Assembly (NCBI GenBank): GCA_028691385.1
Contig: JAQUZL010000024.1
Location: 1-18,696, forward strand
DNA: 18,696 nucleotides
Direction: 5' to 3'
Source: Oscillospiraceae bacterium
GTDB lineage: Bacteria > Bacillota > Clostridia > Oscillospirales > Oscillospiraceae
Below the pieces are notes generated by a model that made no database searches, was not told where the DNA came from, and saw nothing but the letters and a program-made list of their open reading frames with translations. Numbering within the stretch: position 1 is the stretch's first letter; every line of letters starts with the position of its first letter. Both the position numbers and the translations under genes were made by a program. This document shows, in pieces, positions 9,001 through 12,988 of the stretch.

Positions 9001-10226
9001 TCGAACTACCCGCTGATGCCGCCACCGCCCCCAAAACCATCATCTCCGTGGTGATGAAGGACGAAAAGCCGGCAATCATGCCGGAAACGCCCGCAGGCAA
9101 GAGCGAGATCCTGTCCGTGAACATCAAGCTGGTGGCCAGCATCTACAATGACGCAGAAGCGACTGTCCCCGCTGCGACCGAAACCGTCCAGCCCAAGAAC
9201 GGAGAAACGGTGCTCATCAAGCTCCTGCTCCCCACCGGGTATCAACTGGAAACCTTGGAAATCTGGCATGTGAAGGACAACGGTGACCGCAGCCGCATCC
9301 AGGACTTTTGGCTGGTCACCGAGAACGGTCAAACCCACGCCATATTTGAGGTAGGCAGCTTGAGCCACTTCGTATTCTTCGCAGAAACGCAATCCATTCC
9401 TCCAATCCCGGGTGACGATGGCGACAGCGATGAAAGCGACAGCACCATTTCTAAACCTGCCGTTACCACGCCGGATCACGGGAAAGTAGATGTCACACCT
9501 GTGCAGCCTAAGCCCGGCGACAAGGTCACAATCACCCCCAAGCCGGACGAAGGCTATGTTGTGGACAAGGTCATCGTGAAGGATGAAAGTGGGAAAGAAA
9601 TCAATGTGAGCGTGAAAGAGGACGGCGGCTTCACCTTCACCCAGCCCAATGGGAAGGTGACAATTACCGTAACCTTCAAGCCTGCGCAGAAGACCGAGCT
9701 GCCATTTACCGACGTCCCTTCGGACGCCTATTATAAGGACGCAGTCCAATGGGCATACGAAAACGCTATTACCGGCGGCACCAGTGCCACAACCTTCTCG
9801 CCCGACATGATTTGCACGCGCGCGCAGACCGTGACCTTCCTGTGGCGCGCCATGGGCAGTCCTGAACCAACAAGTACGAATTGTCCCTTCACAGATATAA
9901 GTACGGACGCCTATTACTACAAAGCGGTTCTGTGGGCGACGGAAAAGGGTATCACGAAGGGCACCAGCGCAACAACGTTCAGCCCCGACATGGCGGTCAC
10001 CCGCGGCCAGACTGTTACCTTCCTGTATCGCACAGCCGGTTCGCCGGCAGCAGGTACGGCAAATCCCTTTGTGGATGTCACATCTGATGCCTACTATGCA
10101 AGTGCGGTTTTGTGGGCGGTTAAAGAGAATATCACCTCTGGCACCAGCACGACCACGTTTAGCCCCATTGACGGCTGCTCCCGCGCACAGATCGTCACAT
10201 TTTTGTATCGCTATCTGAGCAAGTAA
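1..10226 (+). CDS. Giant modular SLH-domain surface protein (5' end outside window)
   Basis: The frame is open from base 3 to the TAA at 10224-10226, giving at least 3407 residues. The first in-frame GTG (51) has no ribosome binding site and no signal peptide follows, so the gene begins upstream of the window. Domains in order: InlB-type repeat (about 75-311), GLUG/beta-helix region rich in GGIVG-like turns (about 540-1850), Pro-Glu linker (about 1888-1940), InlB repeat (about 1941-2136), three fibronectin-like repeats (about 2137-2890), InlB repeat (about 3327-3572), Ig-like modules that mostly open with D-x-x-x-P (3813 to about 7370), Lys/Glu-rich helical stalk (about 7380-8940), beta domain (about 8940-9395), divergent InlB-type repeat (about 9461-9690), three SLH domains (9702-10223). 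SLH domains bind secondary cell-wall polysaccharide, so the protein is probably exported and held on the wall, with adhesion or surface structure as the likely role. No LPXTG motif or catalytic domain was recognised. Ligand unknown. Confidence 0.93.
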   Translation, partial: RAAGRNSWKADDTRKAVVFDHKGAITTYTVSLNANGGTLVSESQITNVMDGDVVSKAAYKAENDTKLFLGWANTADATQGGDYTVKASDAVDGTITLYAVFTIKKENSFFVKNKDSAYDKTTNPMLLDGAADWKLIADAIKERQEVTACYNDGTQLIYVDVTAAEGGYMLTTDLDYTGKEFPQLGVEINNPFQGFFDGGDHTITGVTNCNGIFGYAGGATIQNVKVSNSRFVDTSYAGTIVGHSGYTLTIQKCTVENTTVQVTSPNDASFGSCTAVYAGGIVGMGEKASECKVTGCTVAGCEISAQGKKYRCGFAGGIVGGSKWVRATNCVSTATVTGDFAAGGITAGGGTFVACRNYGDVTAPYVGGIAAGRIYDELGVHFPDTYNTLDQFKWVACKVDIQNCGNDGAVTCDLSGERVADGDKTDRFYAYGGGLAACGFPVIIKNSFNTGAVTLKGDSKVWGCLGGLAGLTVNSEYIGDTAIQNSYNLGTIHTVSGTLNGAGGILGRYHEPTSCENDVIENVYSVSQSDSDVRGLVYYAKGIKVRYSYWHGGSENAWGTDPSYNDYCEKLADLKSETITGLKRTLTSFATSPKKGFFSWYINPAISPYPQFVKGASDEGDGNNGAAGGITKPEPEPGTGVVVPTAITYTLNGGVNHPLNKSTVAQMAGQIPYDPSRSGFTFMGWYQGDTKFESSFTGEEMETVTLTARWKALAPAAVQRSDVTLGATKLTVRPTEGQEYCISASPITDFTTVTWTNGAFTERTATTKYYIYTRIKEVSDGNTSLASEPSKALEVTTLAADPTYSKAARPVLVSRTDTTVTVEEQTNCAYAISTTNDNSALSWQASPEFQGLSANTTYYVFARPFDSTDTAYISDSLSVTTLTTKPNAPTVKFETINANQIKIRNNTYAEYRIKGGAWQDSNVFTNLEANTRYLFEERIKATETSAASDITAAYATTLRSAPKPGEGCAVDYKTETIEIYDGYVVYLGSTPLKNGGKVTPGATYKVCVKADETLAEGERYQMTLPARPAAPTSLTVVHASGYDVPSGKIEGVTTNMEYAKSGTTDYLPITQVPLTGLASGTYYVRTAATSSQFAGNPKGVSVGILKQTFTVTFMDGTELLGKYLEQNYGTVVTAPTLAVPEGKVFAGWYEEVVVYDDPTGTDGDIVQKVRRATDGKYTVVGNVTLCAEWLNLSDLFANTDLDAWHKGPFDLTLKPDSDYQIGFPAGTEEGQTWADKLTLDQGSTTDAGTTQPVLVKDRYGNQITVDITYKLDAKKPVVRLAATANNVAYDGTAWTAYDVVITPSNPLANLSGVTYFYQKAGDADWVALKAAALTVDWNCNTDYIFKAVSGAGLTSETATIHVKRSALTPEEIAKTAYGKDDFTPDKDKNTDGWYSELPTVTVTPKDTVGVGGLKATTYYELYKNPATSGTKTELTAPWTITPTEEGIWTLNVWTEDVSGNKTKPYTMTVMVDTTAPVVVVDGMGADGVNKSWDDTKEITIHVTDALSGVNYIGIFGGSGNMLAEYGRDESFGALNENGVYKITVRVNDNYSIMVNDVAGSSVNPGFIVEKIDGEKPVATFGTLTPNANGWFTSAVTVNVTIDDPETISDNTETVGINESNKSGIAKWEYSVDGGAHWSTGNGTSFTIVKNGDYTNKIQIKSTDHAGNVSDIATTTVKLDKDTPAVPTVTAKAGDTDYDGSFTGKDVVFTLNGTPTTSGHAKYQYSTDGASWQDVTDATLTHAANTPDAGVSYQFRAVNKAGKESAASSAITVKRRALDQDTILNKEGNKYANGDITIDGEGVTNNWYTENVTVIVTPKTEITDGQTSYPADTYYKTDDGGEKKLEAPWKISIAEDGTHKLEIWTKDAAGNETTHLIVTIKIDKTAPNITEVMGNPNDWQNKDAAMTFTAADATSGIKIAVVTCDDGKTVTQTSGGFTADRNGTYTITVTDNAGHPATQDVKVTKIDKAAPVISNVDLTGTEGKQGWYTTDVTVAVTATDADGSNIKEYSFDGGATWQAASSMTYHVNGIHTVTVWVRDNAGNVTKQDAVAVKLDKDTPAVPTVTAKAGDTDYDGSFTGKDVVFTLDGTSTTSGHAKYQYSTDGASWQDVTAATLTHAANTPDAGVSYQFRAVNKAGKESAASSAITVKRRALDDSVLTNPDNSYQPGELNPGQQPGNPETPDKDFPYAPYWWPEKPTITVPDIPYIKDPSAPAIPGTNPAINGYEAATYYRLWRERTDAKPAKTMLTAPFEIKPNADGIWTLELWTEDVSGNETKHLIKKIQVDTTAPTITDVTGNPTKWQKTDVTLSINGAADATAGLANLPYSFDGGATWQVENTKTFAANATVNLLVRDKAGEIYVHTPILINRVDKTAPVVSWEADTLALNQDKWYGAGHTVTAGATDDSGETPTITLKAGGKAYENGVTINSSGVYSFTATARDAAGNASQSTLITIRIETTIDMLVEKVSKLDENTAYKDLLKEKLWYDALGKTMQERLSKNDDATAAYEKLISLLKGKTQDAAEGVTDAINNADTIEKIEQAKKDFDALPEEAKGEITDEVKNKLEQLAKDAEAAKNVADQLENADRGKQTDGDQVEDPGASYEEKESAKDAYDKLTEDQKKLVPSDKKDLYDSITTDLAAIDAVLKELDKVKKPYTSDTKTDISNAEKAFEKLTDDQKNAFPKAEKDKLDDLTEKLDMVKLVEDLITKLATPYDAANDTAISQAKGAYDALAEDEKAMVDAALKAKLDTLYQDMLDGKSADEKATAAFIAKVEEVKNKPTVDKIKDLVDDYGKLSAAEKDKLNGSQTKTDYDKLVDDLNKAKDIIDKLDKIDTGKLTPEDIDEVKDALGKDSANGYDDLTEDQKKLVDDATNGKPGILDDAIEDVTNVTDKVDKIPGHTEDSTTTTPDGEKVPDLGDCDNTGNSGANNSGTGGHTNDSHRKAIEDAKIAYERLTDAARKLVSHEVKEKLNREYAALMAYLKYVNTAKTEKATVEVTGLAGKIELPADAATAPKTIISVVMKDEKPAIMPETPAGKSEILSVNIKLVASIYNDAEATVPAATETVQPKNGETVLIKLLLPTGYQLETLEIWHVKDNGDRSRIQDFWLVTENGQTHAIFEVGSLSHFVFFAETQSIPPIPGDDGDSDESDSTISKPAVTTPDHGKVDVTPVQPKPGDKVTITPKPDEGYVVDKVIVKDESGKEINVSVKEDGGFTFTQPNGKVTITVTFKPAQKTELPFTDVPSDAYYKDAVQWAYENAITGGTSATTFSPDMICTRAQTVTFLWRAMGSPEPTSTNCPFTDISTDAYYYKAVLWATEKGITKGTSATTFSPDMAVTRGQTVTFLYRTAGSPAAGTANPFVDVTSDAYYASAVLWAVKENITSGTSTTTFSPIDGCSRAQIVTFLYRYLSK
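540..1850 (+). other. GLUG/beta-helix-like, cysteine-rich region of the giant protein
   Basis: This stretch carries repeated short strands and turns such as GGIVG, GGIAAG, GGLAG and GGILG, alternating with N-x-x-N/S-x-G-T/A-V segments. That pattern resembles the GLUG repeats seen in many Clostridia and Bacteroides surface proteins and suggests a right-handed beta-helix. It ends with a WYINPA...YPQF segment, a usual closing motif of such domains. Seventeen cysteines lie between about positions 440 and 1710, far denser than in the rest of the protein. The fold is inferred from pattern only. A binding role is plausible but not shown. Confidence 0.65.
5034..5336 (+). repeat. Direct DNA repeat, copy 1 (A module of second super-unit)
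   Basis: This 303-bp stretch matches 6159-6461 with only five base differences by eye: ttt/ttc, aac/gac, ccc/tcc, an a/c change in the GAC/GCC codon, and aag/aaa. It encodes 101 residues from LDKDTPAVP to RRALD. The offset is 1125 bp, exactly 375 codons, so both copies are in the same frame. The near identity at silent sites points to a recent duplication or gene conversion. Confidence 0.95.
6159..6461 (+). repeat. Direct DNA repeat, copy 2 (A module of third super-unit)
   Basis: Second copy of the 303-bp direct repeat at 5034-5336, five substitutions apart. Flanking sequence on both sides diverges at once: the codon before differs (aag versus aaa/act context) and the following B modules are different in sequence and length. 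The similarity block therefore ends sharply at the module borders. Confidence 0.95.
7380..8940 (+). other. Helical Lys/Glu-rich stalk with seven (Y/F)-x-x-L-x-x-x-x-(K/R) repeats
   Basis: The composition changes abruptly from beta-rich Ig modules to Lys, Glu, Asp and Ala-rich helix. A short motif such as YDKLTEDQKKLV recurs seven times, with its aromatic residue encoded at 7629, 7830, 8004, 8178, 8367, 8562 and 8844. Spacings are about 67, 58, 58, 63, 65 and 94 codons; the last is stretched by a Gly/Asn/Thr-rich insertion at about 8740-8815. Similar helical modules occur before SLH domains in Firmicutes surface proteins and probably act as a rod or spacer through the wall. The role is inference. 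Confidence 0.75.
9702..10223 (+). other. Three C-terminal SLH domains
   Basis: Three consecutive repeats of about 55 residues each carry F-x-D-(V/I)-x-x-D-A-Y-Y, then AV-x-W-A, then (I/T)-(T)-x-GTS-x-TTFSP, and end in (T/S)R-(A/G)-Q-x-VTFL. These are S-layer homology domains. In the family the charged residue in the TRAQ-like motif binds pyruvylated secondary cell-wall polymer. Here the three versions are TRAQ, TRGQ and SRAQ. They close the protein three residues before the stop, the standard place for wall anchoring. Confidence 0.93.
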
Positions 10227-10233
10227 ACGCATC

Positions 10234-10260
10234 GGGGCGGACGGATTTTCCGTCCGCCCC
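10234..10260 (+). terminator. Rho-independent terminator of the giant surface-protein gene
   Basis: A perfect 11-bp stem (10234-10244 pairing with 10250-10260) with a five-base loop lies 7 bp after the stop codon. The following tract is CCTCTTGTT, so the U-run is weak. A second hairpin at 10308-10345 may back it up. Confidence 0.8.
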
Positions 10261-10307
10261 CTCTTGTTCCAAATGGCAAAGTTGGGGCAGCATAGAATAA
10301 AAAACTG

Positions 10308-10346
10308 AAAGCTGACTTACAACCGCACGGTTGCAAGTCAGCTTTT
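10308..10346. terminator. Second hairpin in convergent spacer, likely bidirectional terminator
   Basis: A 17-bp stem with one A-C mismatch (10308-10324 with 10329-10345) and a four-base loop. It has TTTT on the plus side at the end of the stem, and an A-run at 10299-10304 that reads as a U-run on the minus strand. It can therefore stop transcripts arriving from either side. Confidence 0.7.
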
Positions 10347-10354
10347 GCGCAAAA

Positions 10355-10386
10355 CGCGCCGTGTCGGCAGCTGCCGACACGGCGCG
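10355..10386 (-). terminator. Terminator of the EamA transporter gene (32-bp perfect palindrome)
   Basis: The 32 bases form a perfect palindrome with 16-base arms, so any RNA hairpin must open its centre as a loop. On the minus strand it begins 4 bp after the transporter stop codon and is followed by TTTTGCG. Strong stem plus U4 fits an intrinsic terminator. Confidence 0.8.
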
Positions 10387-10390
10387 CAGG

Positions 10391-11266
10391 TTATTCTGTC
10401 TTTGCCGGCTTGTCCTCATGCAGGTTATAAAGCAGCATGATAACCGCCATGCCGCAGATGACCACATAACCGACAACGCTCATCCAGTCCGGAATCTGTC
10501 CAAACAGGAAAAAGCCAAAAATGGCCGCAAAGATGATCTGCGAATAATCAAATACCGAGATTTCCCGCGGCGGCGCGAGGCTGTAGGCCGCGGTCACGGC
10601 GAATTGTCCACCAGCTGCGGCAAGCCCCGCCAGCACCAGAATCACCAGCTGGCGCAGCGACAGCGGCACGCCCCAGATGAGCACATACGGCAGCACCACG
10701 ACACTGGAAAACGCAGAGAAAAACAGCACCGTCATCGGCCCCCGCACGCCGCGCTTACTCAAAATGCGCACCATGCAATAGGCAAAGCCCGCGCTCATCC
10801 CGCCCAGAAAACCCAGCATGGACGGCGCCAGCTCCAAATTGGAAAAGCTCGGCTTGATAATCAGCAGGCTCCCCAAAAACGCACCCATCAGAATGCCAAT
10901 GTGTGGCAGCTTCAATTTTTCACGCAGCAGCAGCGCTGCAAACAGCACCGCAAAAAACGGCGACATTTTGTTGAGCATGGTCGCGTCTGACAGCACCAGA
11001 TGATCCAGCGCGTAGAAATTGAAAATCAGTCCCACCGTACCCGCTGCAGCGCGGGCGATCAAATACTTCCAGTCGCCGCGCTGCACCACAAAACTCTGTC
11101 TGTCCCGCAGGCAGACGAGCAGCGCAAAAACCGCCGCCACCGCATTGCGGAAAAAGCTTTTTTCCAGCGTCGGCACATCGCCTGACAGCCGAACCAGCGC
11201 CATCATCAGGGCAAAGCAAAAGGCCGAACAGGTGATACACAAAACGCCTTTGGTTCGATTGTTCAC
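10391..11266 (-). CDS. EamA-family (DMT superfamily) transporter
   Basis: A 291-residue integral membrane protein with about ten hydrophobic segments and two EamA-type halves, the usual size and layout of drug/metabolite transporters. The first half has the conserved F-x-R-N region after TM1-2 (around residues 39-41) and LREKL near residue 114. The second half ends in a short charged tail. Start chosen: GTG at 11266, because AAGGGA sits six bases upstream; an ATG at 11273 is in another frame. Substrate cannot be read from sequence. EamA proteins export amino acids, purines or other metabolites, and some import S-adenosylmethionine. The gene is transcribed divergently from the nucleosidase gene, with promoters that share a -35 box, so co-regulation is plausible. 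It stands alone, with its own terminator downstream. Confidence 0.88.
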   Translation of the reverse strand: MNNRTKGVLCITCSAFCFALMMALVRLSGDVPTLEKSFFRNAVAAVFALLVCLRDRQSFVVQRGDWKYLIARAAAGTVGLIFNFYALDHLVLSDATMLNKMSPFFAVLFAALLLREKLKLPHIGILMGAFLGSLLIIKPSFSNLELAPSMLGFLGGMSAGFAYCMVRILSKRGVRGPMTVLFFSAFSSVVVLPYVLIWGVPLSLRQLVILVLAGLAAAGGQFAVTAAYSLAPPREISVFDYSQIIFAAIFGFFLFGQIPDWMSVVGYVVICGMAVIMLLYNLHEDKPAKTE

Positions 11267-11290
11267 GGCACATCCCTTCTTTACCCGGTT

Positions 11291-11319
11291 ATTCTATCAT
11301 TTGGCGCTATCTTTTGCAA
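11291..11319 (-). promoter_or_regulatory. Promoter of the EamA transporter gene
   Basis: On the minus strand: -35 TTGCAA (11314-11319), 17-bp spacer, -10 TAGAAT (11291-11296) preceded by TGA, an extended -10 arrangement. Initiation would fall about 18 bp upstream of the GTG start. The -35 hexamer is the same palindromic TTGCAA used by the divergent promoter. Confidence 0.65.
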
Positions 11320-11343
11320 TGCGCACGCGAATTATGGTATACT
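11314..11343 (+). promoter_or_regulatory. Promoter of the nucleosidase gene
   Basis: On the plus strand: -35 TTGCAA (11314-11319), 18-bp spacer, -10 TATACT (11338-11343) preceded by TGG, an extended -10 element. It lies 35 bp upstream of the ATG at 11379. Confidence 0.7.
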
Positions 11344-11378
11344 GACATCATTCCATTTCGTTCAAAGGAGTCCTGCCC

Positions 11379-12056
11379 ATGCTTGGAATCATCACTGCCA
11401 TGCCGTGCGAGGCCGCGCCGCTGCTCGCGCGAATGGACGGATGCACAACCGCCGCCTGCGGCGGCTATCTTCTGCAATGCGGCAGTCTGTGCGGCATGCC
11501 GGCGCGCGTGCTGATTTGCGGCGTTGGGCGGCTGAACGCCGGACTTGGCGCCCAGGCGCTGCTGCAAACATCCGTTTCCGCTCTGCTGCACATCGGCACA
11601 GCCGGCGCGCTTGACCCCGCCGTACAGCCCGGCGACTGCATCGCCGCAAGCGCGCTCACCTGGTCCGATTTTTCCGGCTGGAGCGATGAGCTGCTGCTTC
11701 CCATGCGCCGAAGCTATCCTGCCGACCCCGCCCTTTTGGCGCTCGCCCGTCAGGATTCCCAGTGCCATGTGGGCATAATTGCCACCGGCGACCGCTTGAT
11801 TGCAGATCCCGCGCGGCGCAGGGAAATCCACGCGCGCACCGGCGCGCTGGCAGCCGACATGGAATCTGCCGCCGTAGCGCACGCGGCGATGCTGGCCGAT
11901 GTTCCCCTTTTGGTGCTGCGCGCCGTGACGGATCGCGCCGATGGTCACGCAGTAGATGATTTTGCGCAAAACTGCGCCGCAGCCAGTCAGCGTGCCGCCG
12001 ACGCCGCCTGCGCCCTTCTGACGCGCGGCGCGCCGCTATGGGGCACGGCAAAATAA
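11379..12056 (+). CDS. MTA/SAH nucleosidase-family nucleosidase (PNP_UDP_1)
   Basis: A 225-residue protein of the nucleoside phosphorylase/nucleosidase fold. Visible motifs: GIITAMPCE at the N-terminus (E11 aligns with catalytic Glu12 of E. coli MtnN), GTAGAL at 73-78, TGDRLI at 136-141, DMESAA at 160-165 (ribose-binding M161-E162), and RAVTDRAD at 181-188 (D185 aligns with the catalytic Asp197). These fit hydrolysis of a purine nucleoside such as methylthioadenosine or S-adenosylhomocysteine in the cytoplasm, feeding methionine and adenine salvage. The base-stacking Phe of GDAFI is Leu here, and the usual H-D-x-D-x-x-x-F-G-Y loop is changed. Another substrate, for example a futalosine-like nucleoside, is therefore possible and no symbol is given. 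AAAGGAG lies eight bases before the ATG. Monocistronic, with the stop inside the terminator stem. Confidence 0.85.
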   Translation: MLGIITAMPCEAAPLLARMDGCTTAACGGYLLQCGSLCGMPARVLICGVGRLNAGLGAQALLQTSVSALLHIGTAGALDPAVQPGDCIAASALTWSDFSGWSDELLLPMRRSYPADPALLALARQDSQCHVGIIATGDRLIADPARRREIHARTGALAADMESAAVAHAAMLADVPLLVLRAVTDRADGHAVDDFAQNCAAASQRAADAACALLTRGAPLWGTAK

Positions 12057-12086
12057 GCCCCCGGCAGTTCTTGCCGGGGGCTTATT
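12052..12086. terminator. Bidirectional terminator between nucleosidase and patatin genes
   Basis: A perfect 15-bp stem (12052-12066 with 12072-12086) and a five-base loop. The left arm contains the TAA of the nucleosidase gene, and the right arm ends on the first base of the patatin gene's reverse-strand TGA (12086-12088). On the minus strand the stem ends in TTATT followed by TTG; on the plus strand the tail is CTTATTCAC. Confidence 0.88.
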
Positions 12087-12934
12087 CACTGCAAATAGGC
12101 GCGCAGCGCGCCAAGCTGCACCTTTGCCTCGTGGTAGCCGCTGTCATAAAACGCCTGAATCTGCACAGGGTTCTTCTCCGTGCGATGCCAGGACGTGGTG
12201 TTCTGGGGCGCAATCACAAACACGCGTCCCTCCTGCTCCAGCGAAAACACATCCTCGCGGTTGCGGTTATAGGCGTCTGTGCGCTTTTCCAGCGCCTGCA
12301 CCAGCTTCGGATAGCGGTGATACAGCTTCTCGGCGATCGTGAGCGCCTTTTCCGGCTGCTTCACATAGCTGCGCTCGCGGGTCAACACCACAATCACCCG
12401 GTCGCAATCGGCGGCAAGCGCCTGCCGCACGGGGATAGAATCCACAATGCCGCCGTCCATGTACTTTTTTCCGTTGATCTCCACCGGCTGAAACAGCATT
12501 GGCAGTGCGCACGATGCGACGACGGCTTTCCAGCTGCGGTCATCCGCCGGAACCGGCCAATATTCCGCCTCGCCGGTTTCAATGTTGGTGAGCGCCGCGA
12601 TGGTCTGTTCGGCGTGGGGCGCATAGGCCGCATAGTCGAACGGCAGTATCTTGTTGGGGATTTCATCAAACACATACTCAATATTGTAATAGCTGCGGTT
12701 ATGGGGTCGCAGCAGGTGATGCTTTCCCATATATTTTGGCGTGGGCAGCAGTTCGGTTCCAATTTTCAGGCTCCGGCCACGCTGCCGGGACACATAGCTC
12801 ACGCCGTTGGCGATACCCGCCGACGTGCCGATGACATAGTCCGCCCAAATGTTCTCATCCATCAGCAGATCCATGACGCCCACCGAGAAATACCCGCGGC
12901 TTGCGCCGCCCTCGAGAACCAGTCCCAATTTCAT
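12086..12934 (-). CDS. Patatin-like phospholipase (Ser-Asp dyad)
   Basis: A 282-residue cytoplasmic protein with no signal peptide. It has the full patatin signature: GGASRG oxyanion-hole loop at residues 9-14, nucleophile elbow GTSAG with Ser38, and DGG with Asp160 as the second member of the dyad. Length and the short C-terminal part match bacterial single-domain patatins of the YjjU type. The family hydrolyses acyl esters of phospholipids or lysophospholipids; the substrate here is unknown. Start ATG at 12934 follows AAGGAGG at 12941-12947. The gene lies 54 bp after RNase J on the same strand, but a hairpin with a U-run stands directly before its ribosome binding site. Its transcription probably depends on read-through or on a promoter inside the RNase J gene. 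It converges on the nucleosidase gene. Confidence 0.92.
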   Translation of the reverse strand: MKLGLVLEGGASRGYFSVGVMDLLMDENIWADYVIGTSAGIANGVSYVSRQRGRSLKIGTELLPTPKYMGKHHLLRPHNRSYYNIEYVFDEIPNKILPFDYAAYAPHAEQTIAALTNIETGEAEYWPVPADDRSWKAVVASCALPMLFQPVEINGKKYMDGGIVDSIPVRQALAADCDRVIVVLTRERSYVKQPEKALTIAEKLYHRYPKLVQALEKRTDAYNRNREDVFSLEQEGRVFVIAPQNTTSWHRTEKNPVQIQAFYDSGYHEAKVQLGALRAYLQ

Positions 12935-12948
12935 TTGCAGCCTCCTTG

Positions 12949-12982
12949 TAAAAAGGCCCGGACGGAATAATTCCGTCCGGGC
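12949..12982 (-). terminator. Terminator or attenuator after RNase J, abutting the patatin ribosome binding site
   Basis: A 12-bp stem (12956-12967 with 12971-12982) and a three-base loop. On the minus strand it begins 6 bp after the RNase J stop and is followed by CTTTTTAC. Only two bases separate that U-run from the AAGGAGG of the patatin gene. Confidence 0.85.
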
Positions 12983-12988
12983 AAAGCA

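Noticed and set aside
9006..10232. Minus-strand 408-codon open frame opposite the SLH domains
   Set aside because: The SLH motifs on the plus strand are clear, and the three-fold repeat is simply reflected in the antisense frame.
10355..10386. Recombination or attachment site suggested by the 32-bp perfect palindrome
   Set aside because: Position 4 bp after a stop codon and the following TTTT on the minus strand fit an intrinsic terminator, and no integrase or direct repeat lies nearby.
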